DNA of 64,000 nt from Bradyrhizobium ottawaense (lineage in GTDB: Bacteria > Pseudomonadota > Alphaproteobacteria > Rhizobiales > Xanthobacteraceae): contig NZ_CP029425.2 of assembly GCF_002278135.3 (NCBI RefSeq), positions 4,502,001 to 4,566,000 on the forward strand, in the 5' to 3' direction. The position numbers and the translations under genes are program-made. The notes beneath the pieces are model-generated. The model made no database searches, was not told the DNA's origin, and was given only the letters and a program-made list of their open reading frames with translations. Of this stretch, positions 43,715 to 52,075 are shown piece after piece; the stretch's first letter is position 1, and the number at the start of each line of letters is the position of its first letter.

Positions 43715-45556
43715 TCATCTAATCACGGATGGCCCCTGGTCCGGTAGCGCGACGTCGATGACGCGGAACTGCACCCGCTCCACGCCCTGGTAGCGGTCGA
43801 CCGAAAGCGAACCGGCGACATGCAGTTGCTGGCCGCGGTTGGCGAGCAGCGCGTTGCCGAGCTTCTGGCCGATCGAGCGGAACGCGATGCCGTTGACGAT
43901 GGCGCCATCGCCCGACTTGAAGCGCAGACGCAGATGCGCCTGCCCGACCTCGTCGGCAAAAACGAGCTGGTGTGCCGGCAGCGCCAGCACAGCTTCCGGA
44001 TTGCCGCTGCCGAACGGACCGGCACGGTTCAGCGTCGCCGCAAGCTCAGTCGTCACCGCGCGCGCGGAGACCGCGCCGTCGATATAGAGCTCGTTGACGT
44101 GGCGCGCCTCCGCGACGTCCTGCGCCAGCGCGTTCTCGAGATAGGCGCGAAATTCGGCGAGCTTCTCTTTGCGGAGCGTCACGCCCGCAGCCATCGCGTG
44201 GCCGCCGCCCTTGAGCAGAATTCCGTCAGTGACCGCCTGCCGCACCGCCTTGCCGATATCGACGCCCGCGATCGAGCGGCCCGAGCCGGTGCCGATGCCG
44301 CCTGGCTCCAGAGCAATGGCGAAAGCGGGCCGCGAGAACTTTTCCTTCAGCCGGGAGGCCACGAGGCCGACGACGCCGGGGTGCCAGCCTTCGGACGCCG
44401 TGACGATGACGCTGAGCTTGTCCTCGAGCCCGATCGAGGCCAGCGCCTCGGCTTCGGCTTGCGCTTCGGCCGCCTGCTCGATGACGCGGCGCTCGCTGTT
44501 GAGGCGGTCGAGCTCGGCGGCGATCCGCGCGGCCTCGACGCTGTCGCCTTCCAGCAAGAGCCGCACGCCGAGATCGGCGCGGCCGATGCGGCCGCCGGCA
44601 TTGATGCGAGGCCCCAGCATGAAGCCGAGATGCCAGGCCTCCGGCGGCCCGTTGAGCCGCGCCACATCCATCAGCGCGGTATGGCCGACATGGTCGCGGC
44701 GCCGCATCGCGATCAGCCCCTTGGCGACGAAAGCGCGGTTGAGGCCGATCAGGGGCGCGACGTCGGCAACCGTCCCGAGCGCGACGTGATGCAGCATGCC
44801 GAGCAGATCGGGCTCGGGCATCTCCGTGCTCCAGAAGCCGCGCTGACGCAGCTCGCGGTTGACCGCAACCAGCGTCACCAGCACGAGACCTACAGCGGCG
44901 AGATGGCCGAGGCCGGAGAGATCATCGAGCCGGTTCGGATTGACCAGCGCGTCAACCTCCGGCAGCTCGGTGCCGGCCTGGTGATGGTCGATCACGACCA
45001 CGGACATGCCGAGCCGTTTTGCTTCCGCGAGCGGCTCGATACTGGTGGTGCCGCAATCGACGGTGACGAGCAGCGTGGCGCCCTTTGCCGCCAGGCCACG
45101 AACCGCTTCGACATTGGGCCCGTAGCCTTCGAAAATGCGGTCGGGAATGTGGATCAGCGGATCGAGTCCGCAATGGCGCAGGTGCCAGGCGAGCAGCGCT
45201 GCCGAGGTCGCGCCGTCGACGTCGTAATCGCCGAAAATCGCGACCTTCTCGCCCTTCGCCGCGCCATCCGCGATCCGCTTCGCCGCGGCCTCCATCTCCG
45301 TCACGGTAAAGGGGTCCGGCAGGAGCTTGCGGATGGTCGGATCGAGGAAGTCGGCGACTGCGTCGATGTCGACGCCGCGGCCGGCCAATACCCGGGCCAG
45401 CAGTTCGGGAAGCTGGTGCCGCTGCACCATGGCGAGCGCCTGGGCCGCTCCGCGGGGATCCAGCCGGTCGCGCCAGAGCTTGTCGGTCAGCGAGCGCGCA
45501 ACGCCGAGAAACGCCTGGGGCGCTTCGACGGGCAAGGCGGTTGCAGGCGGCGTCAT
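43715..45556 (-). CDS. recJ: single-stranded-DNA exonuclease RecJ
   Basis: A 613-residue DHH/DHHA1 protein. Motifs: DYDVDGATSAA (DxD), VDCGTTS, IDHHQAG (DHH), then the DHHA1 GGGHAMAAG motif and an OB fold (AHLRLRFKSGDGAIVNGIAF). It degrades single-stranded DNA 5' to 3' in recombination and mismatch repair. Start 45556 (MTPPATALP) is set by conservation; the frame extends to 45643 without support. The 273 bp upstream (45557-45829) show no gene. Confidence 0.95.
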   Translation of the reverse strand: MTPPATALPVEAPQAFLGVARSLTDKLWRDRLDPRGAAQALAMVQRHQLPELLARVLAGRGVDIDAVADFLDPTIRKLLPDPFTVTEMEAAAKRIADGAAKGEKVAIFGDYDVDGATSAALLAWHLRHCGLDPLIHIPDRIFEGYGPNVEAVRGLAAKGATLLVTVDCGTTSIEPLAEAKRLGMSVVVIDHHQAGTELPEVDALVNPNRLDDLSGLGHLAAVGLVLVTLVAVNRELRQRGFWSTEMPEPDLLGMLHHVALGTVADVAPLIGLNRAFVAKGLIAMRRRDHVGHTALMDVARLNGPPEAWHLGFMLGPRINAGGRIGRADLGVRLLLEGDSVEAARIAAELDRLNSERRVIEQAAEAQAEAEALASIGLEDKLSVIVTASEGWHPGVVGLVASRLKEKFSRPAFAIALEPGGIGTGSGRSIAGVDIGKAVRQAVTDGILLKGGGHAMAAGVTLRKEKLAEFRAYLENALAQDVAEARHVNELYIDGAVSARAVTTELAATLNRAGPFGSGNPEAVLALPAHQLVFADEVGQAHLRLRFKSGDGAIVNGIAFRSIGQKLGNALLANRGQQLHVAGSLSVDRYQGVERVQFRVIDVALPDQGPSVIR

Positions 45557-45829
45557 GGGTCGCAATTGGTTTGAGGAACCCGGAGCCGACGGTATCGGTC
45601 CGGCTTGCAGGACGATTGACCCGGAATCCTCAGGGATTTGCAATCTCCGCGCCGCACAAAGCGGTGGATTGCCGATTTGCTGCGCCGACTGACTATCATT
45701 TGGGCATTCGGCGGAACAGCAAATTAAGCAGGCGTTAGGCGGAATCCTCGAAAAAGAATCGTATTCGATCTGTAAGCGATTGTTCCGGGTTCATTGCAGA
45801 TCAGACCTCATTGCCAAGGGAAATCCCCG

Positions 45830-46906
45830 ATGTCTGCTGCGCTGGGTCTGAAAGCCAAGCCGATCGCCACCGAACCCGCTGACGATGATTCCGACATCTC
45901 CGCGCTGATCAACCGCCTCACCGCGGAGGTCAACCAGATCGCGGTCGACAAGACCAAGTCGATCCAGCAGATCACCAACCAGATGAAGATGCTGGCGCTG
46001 AACGCGCTAATCGAGAGCTCGCGCGCCGGCGCGCAGGGCGCGGGTTTTGCGGTGGTGGCGCAGGAGGTGCGCGGCGTCGGCCAGCAGGTCGAGACCATCG
46101 CGCGCGAGCTCGAAAGCCAATTGACCAAACGCACCGGCGATCTCGTCGCCTCGATCGACCGCATGAGCCAGCGCTCGCGCGGCGAGCGGATGGTCGACCT
46201 GTCGCTCAACGCCATCGAGCTGATCGACCGCAACCTCTATGAGCGCACCTGCGATGTGCGCTGGTGGGCGACCGATTCCGCCGTGGTCGATTGCGCGGCC
46301 TCGCCGACCGCCGCAGCGATTTCCCACGCCTCGCAGCGCCTGGGCGTGATCCTCGGCGCCTACACCGTCTATCTCGATCTCTGGCTCTGCGACCTCGACG
46401 GCAACGTCATCGCCAATGGCCGCGCTGACCGCTTTCGCGTGGTCGGCCAGAACGTCGCCCACACCAAATGGTTTCGCGAGGCGCGAACCTTGCGCTCCGG
46501 TGACGACTACGTCGCCGGCGACGTCGAGAACCAGCCGCTGCTGGGCAATGCGCAGGTGGCGACCTATTGCGCCAGCGTCCGAGCCGGCGGTCAGGCCCAC
46601 GGCGCCCCGATTGGCGTGCTCGCCATCCACTTCGACTGGGAGGCGCATGCTCGCGCCATCGTGCAGGGCGTGCGCGTCGGCGACAGCGACAAGGCCCGCG
46701 TCCTGCTGGTCGATTCGAATTTCCGCATCATCGCGGCGTCCGACGGCCAGGGCATCCTCAGCGAGCGCATCTCGATCTCGCTGAACGGCCAGCGCTCCGG
46801 CTTCTACCATGACCGCTCGGGTGCCCTGGTCGCGTTCCATGCGACCCCGGGCTATGAGACCTATCGCGGGCTCGGCTGGTACGGCGTGATCGTCTGCGGG
46901 ACGTGA
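45830..46906 (+). CDS. soluble chemoreceptor-like protein with C-terminal Cache-like sensor
   Basis: A 358-residue protein with no transmembrane helix. The MCP signalling hairpin comes first (about 10-105), with the conserved tip NQMKMLALNALIESSRAGAQ continuing GAGFAVVAQEVRG. A Cache/PAS-like sensor follows (about 150-355, LWLCDLDGNVIANGRADRF, GVLAIHFDWEA). The order is inverted relative to membrane chemoreceptors and the signalling region is short, so it may modulate the chemotaxis array or act as an independent sensor. ATG 45830 has AAGGGAAA upstream. Confidence 0.75.
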   Translation: MSAALGLKAKPIATEPADDDSDISALINRLTAEVNQIAVDKTKSIQQITNQMKMLALNALIESSRAGAQGAGFAVVAQEVRGVGQQVETIARELESQLTKRTGDLVASIDRMSQRSRGERMVDLSLNAIELIDRNLYERTCDVRWWATDSAVVDCAASPTAAAISHASQRLGVILGAYTVYLDLWLCDLDGNVIANGRADRFRVVGQNVAHTKWFREARTLRSGDDYVAGDVENQPLLGNAQVATYCASVRAGGQAHGAPIGVLAIHFDWEAHARAIVQGVRVGDSDKARVLLVDSNFRIIAASDGQGILSERISISLNGQRSGFYHDRSGALVAFHATPGYETYRGLGWYGVIVCGT

Positions 46907-46921
46907 GACAGCCGGCCGATT

Positions 46922-46954
46922 CAAAAACCCGAAAACAACCCCATGCACAGTAGC
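46922..46954 (+). repeat. 33-bp 3'-UTR repeat, copy 2
   Basis: Matches 6357-6389 (opposite strand) with one mismatch. It begins 16 bp after the chemoreceptor-like stop codon. The rest of the 360-bp gap (46955-47266) holds a palindrome CAATCTGCGA-GCA-TCGCAGATTG at 47039-47061 and no supported gene. Confidence 0.6.
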
Positions 46955-47266
46955 CAAAGGGCTGCTTTCATTGGTGTTTTCAGCTGGGCTTGCTTCCTCG
47001 TTCTCTCAAACATTTTGACACGTCGGGCAAAACAGGGGCAATCTGCGAGCATCGCAGATTGTGTTTGCGGCATGAGGGAACGACCCTTCGCGGTTTTGTG
47101 ACATCGCCCCCCGGCTTCTGAAGCAGTTTCCGGCAAGCCGCGCCCGTTACAGGCAAGAGGCCCGCGTCCGTGATCGAACAGAGTCGCCTCGCATCACGTT
47201 AATCGACGTGAGCGAGTCCGCCCTGGCTAACCATCTCGCGCTCGTCACATGCCAAGGAGACATGCC

Positions 47267-48010
47267 ATGAAGATCGTCGTGATCGGCGGAACCGGATTGA
47301 TCGGATCCAAGCTCGTGGCGAAGCTCAAGCAGCGGGGCCATGACGCGGTAGCGGCCTCGCCGAAATCAGGTGTGAACGCCGTGACCGGGGAAGGCCTCGC
47401 GGCGGCGCTGGCCGGCGCGGATGTCGTGGTCGACGTGGCCAATGCGCCGTCTTGGGAGCCCGCCGCCGTGCTCGAGTTCTTCGAGCGCTCGAGCCGAAAT
47501 CTCGCCGCGACCGAGGCCGCCGCAGCCGTCAAGCATCACGTCGCGCTCTCGATCGTGGGGACCGACCGCTCGCCCGACATCGCGTATTTCCGTGCCAAGC
47601 TCGCCCAGGAGACCATCGTCAAGGCCTCCGCGGTCCCCTACTCTATCGTCCGCGCCACGCAGTTCTTCGAATTCCTCGGCGCCATCGGCGAGGCGGGAGC
47701 GGCCGGAGACAAGATCGTCGTTCCATCGGCACTGTTTCAACCGATCGCCGCCGACGACGTGGTCGATTGCCTCGCAGAGATCGCAACGGGGCGGCCGCTG
47801 AATGGCACCATCGACATCGCAGGCCCCGAGAAGGCTCCCTTCAATGAGTTCGTCGCGCGCCGCCAGAAAGCCTCCGGCGACAGCCGTACGGTGGTCGGCG
47901 ACCCAAAAGCGCAATATTACGGCGCTTCCATTCAGGACACATCGCTGAACCCGCTCGGCGAGGCTCGGCTCGGGAAGACGCCGCTCGCAACATGGCTCGC
48001 GCGCCTCTGA
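47267..48010 (+). CDS. NAD(P)-binding SDR/NmrA-like protein
   Basis: A 247-residue atypical SDR with the N-terminal Rossmann loop VIGGTGLIGSK and a later VDVANAPSWEP, but no YxxxK pair at the usual position, so it resembles NmrA-type redox sensors or epimerase-like proteins. ATG 47267 follows AAGGAGA at 7 nt. The cupin gene starts 50 bp later and is probably in the same operon. Confidence 0.85.
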   Translation: MKIVVIGGTGLIGSKLVAKLKQRGHDAVAASPKSGVNAVTGEGLAAALAGADVVVDVANAPSWEPAAVLEFFERSSRNLAATEAAAAVKHHVALSIVGTDRSPDIAYFRAKLAQETIVKASAVPYSIVRATQFFEFLGAIGEAGAAGDKIVVPSALFQPIAADDVVDCLAEIATGRPLNGTIDIAGPEKAPFNEFVARRQKASGDSRTVVGDPKAQYYGASIQDTSLNPLGEARLGKTPLATWLARL

Positions 48011-48060
48011 GGGGCCGCCAGTGCCGCAATCAATACAGAAACGGCAATGAAGGAAATCCC

Positions 48061-48477
48061 ATGCGCAGATTGCTGATCGCAACGGCGGTTTACGCCGCGT
48101 CTGTCCTGACGGTCCATGCGGCCGAGACGGCAGCACCATCGGCCAAGGTCACCGTCGTATTTGACCAGGCGCTGCCAAATGTCCCCGGCAAGAGCATGAA
48201 GGGCGTGCTGGTCGAATATGGTCCCGGGGGCTCGTCGCCGGCCCACATCCACGCGCCCTCCGCCTTCATCTACGCCACCGTCCTGGAAGGCGCGATCCGC
48301 AGTCAGGTCAATGACGGCCCGGCCAAGGTCTTTCAAAAGGGGGAGAATTTTTCCGAAAGCCCCGGCGACCGCCACGGCATCAGCGCGAACGCCAGCGATA
48401 CCGAGCCTGCCAAGCTGCTGGCCGTGTTCGTGGTGGATACGGCCGACAAGCAGCTGACGACGCCTCTCGCGAAGTAG
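48061..48477 (+). CDS. exported cupin-domain protein (138 aa)
   Basis: A signal peptide (MRRLLIATAVYAASVLTVHA) is followed by a single cupin barrel with PAHIHAPSAFIYATVLEGAI and a GDRHGISANAS box, His residues suited to metal binding. Closely similar to 38226-38732 (ALPNVPGK, SANAS(A/D)TEPA and AVFV blocks shared), so the two are paralogues. Converges with the L,D-transpeptidase. Confidence 0.82.
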   Translation: MRRLLIATAVYAASVLTVHAAETAAPSAKVTVVFDQALPNVPGKSMKGVLVEYGPGGSSPAHIHAPSAFIYATVLEGAIRSQVNDGPAKVFQKGENFSESPGDRHGISANASDTEPAKLLAVFVVDTADKQLTTPLAK

Positions 48478-48514
48478 CGCCAGACCGGCAGGCGGCTGGC
48501 GATTGCCACCAGCG

Positions 48515-49513
48515 TCAATTGGGACTCTCGACGAAAACGACTGGCGTGCCTTTCGACAGGCTCGCCGCGACGCGTTCGGCGTCCCAATTGGTGAGACGTA
48601 CGCAGCCGTGAGATTCCGCCTTGGAGATCTTGCCCGGCGAAGGCGTGCCGTGAATGCCGTAGCCTTCAGCCGACAGGTTGATCCAGACAGTGCCGACCGG
48701 ATTGTTCGGACCAGGCCTGATCTTGAAGGGCGTGCGGGAACGGACGCCCTTGAAGTGATAGTCGGGATTATAGCGATAGTACGGATTGCGGCTGATTTCC
48801 GTGACTTTGAGCGTGCCCGAAGGCGAAGGCTTGTCTTCGCTTCCGACCGTCGCGGGATAGAATCCAATCATGACATTTGATTTATCGAACAGCTTTACCG
48901 TCTGCCTGACCTTGTCGACCTCGACCCTGTCGGCCTTGGCAGGTGCACCATTGCCCTCGTTGCCAATGTTGACCACGACGATAATCTCGCCCGCCCGGTC
49001 GAAATGGCGCCCGGGGTTGAGCATCTCCAGGAGTTGCTCACTCATGTGGAATTTCTCGGCCAGCGCTTCGCGCGGGCTGGTGTAGCCGAGCTTCGGGATG
49101 TCCTTCATGTCTTCCATCTTCGACGGGAGCCTGGTCAGGAAAGGACCCGCCACGTCCTGCTGGGCGATGGTGTAGGTCGCGGTCGCCGGCCGGTCATCCG
49201 CTTGCAGCGCCTTCCAAACATCGTCCGATAGGGTATCGGAACTCGGCAATTGCCGCGCTTCCGCATAGGCCCGCAGCGCTTTCCTGGCATTCTCTCCGAA
49301 CTTGCCGTCGATCTCGCCTAGCGAGAAGTGCGCCCGATCCAGGAGAACCTGCAAGCGCACGCCCGCCGGGGTCGGCTTCTCATTCGAAAGGCTCTTCTTC
49401 GTTGGCTGGGCAGAATTGACGGCATCCGCCGACATCTCGGCAGCAAACGCTGGCGGGGCCGCCAGGGCAAAGACAAGTAAGATGCAAATCTGCCCCGTTT
49501 TCGTCAGGGACAT
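48515..49513 (-). CDS. L,D-transpeptidase (YkuD family)
   Basis: A 332-residue exported protein: signal peptide (about 1-24), peptidoglycan-binding-like segment (about 50-105, VRLQVLLDRAHFSLGEIDGK), and C-terminal YkuD domain with HGTPSP and SHGCVRL (His302, catalytic Cys304). It makes 3-3 cross-links in peptidoglycan or attaches proteins to it, as is prominent in Rhizobiales. Twelve bases after the glycosyltransferase stop, so possibly co-transcribed. Confidence 0.93.
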   Translation of the reverse strand: MSLTKTGQICILLVFALAAPPAFAAEMSADAVNSAQPTKKSLSNEKPTPAGVRLQVLLDRAHFSLGEIDGKFGENARKALRAYAEARQLPSSDTLSDDVWKALQADDRPATATYTIAQQDVAGPFLTRLPSKMEDMKDIPKLGYTSPREALAEKFHMSEQLLEMLNPGRHFDRAGEIIVVVNIGNEGNGAPAKADRVEVDKVRQTVKLFDKSNVMIGFYPATVGSEDKPSPSGTLKVTEISRNPYYRYNPDYHFKGVRSRTPFKIRPGPNNPVGTVWINLSAEGYGIHGTPSPGKISKAESHGCVRLTNWDAERVAASLSKGTPVVFVESPN

Positions 49514-49525
49514 CGCCGCCTCCTT

Positions 49526-50587
49526 TCAGGTTTCCTGCGGTTGCATGTTGAACCCTGGGGCTGCAGCGGCAACCAGCTCGCGATACCGTTGTTCATACTG
49601 CCGCGCCATTCGGCGTGCGGTGAAGCGTTCCTCGAAGCGGGCACGCACCTTCCTTCGATCCAGCTTGCCCAGTTCGTCGACGGCCTTGACCGCCTGCTCC
49701 TCGTTCTCGACGATGAAGCCGGTCACACCGTGTTCGATCACCTCAGGGACGGAGCCGGAACGGTAGGCGATCACGGGCGTGCCGCAAGCCATCGCCTCGA
49801 TCATGACCAGCCCGAAAGGTTCCGGCCAGTCGATCGGAAACAAAAGCGCGGCCGCCTGGCTGAGGAAGGCCTGCTTTTTGACGTCATCGACTTCACCGAT
49901 GAGCTGGATCTTCTCGCCGTCGATCCGGGGCTCGAGGTGCTTCCTGAAGTAGGCGGTCTCGGCGCGTGGGATCTTTGCGGCGATGCGGAGAGGCATCCGG
50001 GCCGCGTGCGCGATCCGGATAGCGTCCTCCGGCCCCTTCTCGGCGGTCAGACGACCAAGAAATGCCAGATAGGATCCGTCCTCATATGAGGGGCGCAACA
50101 GCTCCGACGGCAATCCGTGCTGAATCGTTCCGATCCATTTCGCATCGGGAAGCGGCAAGCGCTGGTGATCGGAAATCGACACGAAGCTTGCCTCGGGGAA
50201 TTGCCGGATCACGTCCGGTAACCCCGGCAGGTCGAGGCGGCCGTGCGTGGTCGTGAGGAACGGCACGCCAAGGCGAGTGAGCAGCGGCAGTGGCAGCCAG
50301 TCGACATGCGCGTGGATCACGTCGAATTCCCTCGCCCGCTTCGCGATCGCTTCCAGCAGCATCGCGCTGGCCGCCCCGGGATCCGCGCCCTTTCGGCCGA
50401 GTCGCAGCGCGCGTGGCCATACCGGGTGAAGCTTGCCGGTCGTTCGGGAGTCGCCACTGGCAAATAGCGTGACGTGGTGTCCAAGCTTGACGAGGTCGTC
50501 GACCAGCCAGGCGACTACCCGCTCGGTGCCGCCGTAGAGCTTTGGAGGGACGCTTTCGGCCAGGGGAGCAAGCTGAGCGATGCGCAT
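49526..50587 (-). CDS. glycosyltransferase family 4 (GT-B)
   Basis: A 353-residue GT-B enzyme: N-terminal GGTERVVAWLVDDLVKLGH acceptor domain, C-terminal donor domain with FLGRLTAEKGPEDAIRIA and the E-x7-E motif in EPFGLVMIEAMACGTPVIA. Likely transfers a sugar from a nucleotide donor; product unknown. Start ATG 50587 (MRIAQLAPL) is typical. Soluble or peripheral at the inner membrane. Confidence 0.92.
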   Translation of the reverse strand: MRIAQLAPLAESVPPKLYGGTERVVAWLVDDLVKLGHHVTLFASGDSRTTGKLHPVWPRALRLGRKGADPGAASAMLLEAIAKRAREFDVIHAHVDWLPLPLLTRLGVPFLTTTHGRLDLPGLPDVIRQFPEASFVSISDHQRLPLPDAKWIGTIQHGLPSELLRPSYEDGSYLAFLGRLTAEKGPEDAIRIAHAARMPLRIAAKIPRAETAYFRKHLEPRIDGEKIQLIGEVDDVKKQAFLSQAAALLFPIDWPEPFGLVMIEAMACGTPVIAYRSGSVPEVIEHGVTGFIVENEEQAVKAVDELGKLDRRKVRARFEERFTARRMARQYEQRYRELVAAAAPGFNMQPQET

Positions 50588-50599
50588 GATAGCCGGCCG

Positions 50600-50722
50600 C
50601 TATATCGCTGATCGGACGATCAGCACGATGGCTGCGGACAGGAGGTTCGAAATCGCGAGCAACGTCCAAGCCGGTCTGGCGCTTGCGCGCGCCAGGCGGC
50701 ACAGGAGTCTCTCAAGCGACAT
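50600..50722 (-). CDS. small membrane protein (40 aa)
   Basis: ATG 50722 overlaps the stop of the preceding gene (TGATG), indicating coupling. Product MSLERLLCRLARASARPAWT... is a basic N-terminus followed by one hydrophobic helix (LLAISNLLSAAIVLIV). Short and unsupported by homology, but spacing and composition are good. Function unknown. Confidence 0.4.
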   Translation of the reverse strand: MSLERLLCRLARASARPAWTLLAISNLLSAAIVLIVRSAI

Positions 50723-50937
50723 CAACATGAGTCATCGGAAAGCCGCTCGAGATAGGCAAGCCCGAAACCCGTGAGTTCCTGGGCGTCGCCGTCGCTCTCT
50801 CGCGCTTCCCGTCTCCCTCGCAGATGGCGCTCGAGCAGGCAGCGACGGCCGTCGGCAGCATCGACATCGCGATGCCGCGCGCGGTACACGCACCATGCGG
50901 TATCGACCGCTGTTCGTAGCGGGCCGTCGTCGACCAT
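50722..50937 (-). CDS. small hypothetical protein (71 aa)
   Basis: ATG 50937 follows GGAGCTGGG. Product MVDDGPLRTAVDTAWCVYRA... continues with RRCLLERHLRGRREA, a helical layout of a small protein type that appears in several Bradyrhizobium genomes. No domain recognised. Confidence 0.5.
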   Translation of the reverse strand: MVDDGPLRTAVDTAWCVYRARHRDVDAADGRRCLLERHLRGRREARESDGDAQELTGFGLAYLERLSDDSC

Positions 50938-51070
50938 GTTCCCAGCTCCGACGTGAAGATGTTCATGGGACGCCAACTCGTCGCGACGGCGGAAGTTTCC
51001 AGTTTTTCCCGAAAGTCTAATACTGCCCGCAAGGCGAGTGCAGCAAGCGCTTGCTCCCTGGTGCGTGCAA

Positions 51071-52075
51071 TCAGGCGGCGCGCCGCGCGGCCATCCCCGC
51101 GGCGAGCAGCAACGCGGCCCGGCTGGCTCCGATCGACGCGACGCCTTGCCCGGCGATGTCGTAAGCCGTGCCGTGCGCTGGCGTGCAGATCGGGAATGGA
51201 AAGCCGCCGAGCAAGGTCACGCCGCGGTCGAAGCCCATCAGCTTCATCGCGATCTGGCCCTGGTCGTGATACATCGTCAGCACGGCATCGAAAGCGCCGG
51301 CCTTGGCGCGCAGGAAGACGGTGTCGGCCGGGAACGGCCCCTCCGCGGCGATGCCCTCGCGCTGGCCGGCCGCGACCACGGGCGCAATGATATCGATCTC
51401 CTCGCGGCCGAAATTTCCGCCATCGCCCGCGTGCGGATTGAGACCGGCGACGGCGATGCGCGGCCGCGCGAAGCCGGCGTTGCGCATGCAGGCATCGGTC
51501 AGCTGGAGCGCACGATGGATGCGTTCGCTGGACAACTTTGCAGCAACGTCCCTCAGCGGAATATGGGAGGTGACTCGCGCGTTCCACAGCCGGTCCAGCA
51601 CGTTGAACTCGCTCGCCGCGGTCTTGAGGCCGACCACTTCGGCCGAAAACGCGATCTCGTCGTCGTACTCGGCGCGGGCAAGCCGCATCGCCTGCTTGTT
51701 GAAGGGGGTGAAGCAGACCGCCTCGACGCGGCCGTCGCGGCCGAGCTCGAGCGCGTGCTTGTAGTTCGCCAGCGCAAATTTTCCGCCGGCAAGGGTCGCG
51801 GTCTTCGGCTCGACCTCCTTGGGATCGAGATGGCCGAGATCGACGAACAGCGCCTCGCCCCCCGCCGCGCGAAGATCGGCCCCTTGCTCCACCATCTTCA
51901 GCGCCGGCCTGACGCCGGCAATGCGCGCGCCCTCCTCGAAGATGCGGCGGTCACCGATCACGACGAGCCGGCAGCCCGCGCGGATGTCGTCCTGCGCCAC
52001 CAGCTTGGCCGTCAGCTCCGGGCTGATGCCGGCGGGATCTCCCATTGCCAACGCAATCAGCGGCTTTGCGGTCAT
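51071..52075 (-). CDS. pdxA: 4-hydroxythreonine-4-phosphate dehydrogenase family protein (PdxA-like)
   Basis: A 334-residue PdxA-fold protein: IALAMGDPAGISPE start, catalytic metal-site histidines in TSHIPLRD and MYHDQGQIAMKLMGF, and the CTPAHGTAYDIAGQG signature. The gene overlaps tctA (stop/start within 4 bp) and belongs to a transporter-degradation operon. It is therefore more likely a PdxA2-type enzyme acting on a sugar-acid phosphate than the vitamin B6 enzyme. Start 52075 (MTAKPLIAL). Confidence 0.85.
   Translation of the reverse strand: MTAKPLIALAMGDPAGISPELTAKLVAQDDIRAGCRLVVIGDRRIFEEGARIAGVRPALKMVEQGADLRAAGGEALFVDLGHLDPKEVEPKTATLAGGKFALANYKHALELGRDGRVEAVCFTPFNKQAMRLARAEYDDEIAFSAEVVGLKTAASEFNVLDRLWNARVTSHIPLRDVAAKLSSERIHRALQLTDACMRNAGFARPRIAVAGLNPHAGDGGNFGREEIDIIAPVVAAGQREGIAAEGPFPADTVFLRAKAGAFDAVLTMYHDQGQIAMKLMGFDRGVTLLGGFPFPICTPAHGTAYDIAGQGVASIGASRAALLLAAGMAARRAA

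Noticed and set aside
43820..45574. 584-residue plus-strand open frame
   Set aside because: Antisense shadow of recJ.
47039..47061. Palindrome CAATCTGCGA-GCA-TCGCAGATTG as a terminator
   Set aside because: No T-run follows, and it is too far from the preceding stop; an operator or dispersed repeat is equally likely.
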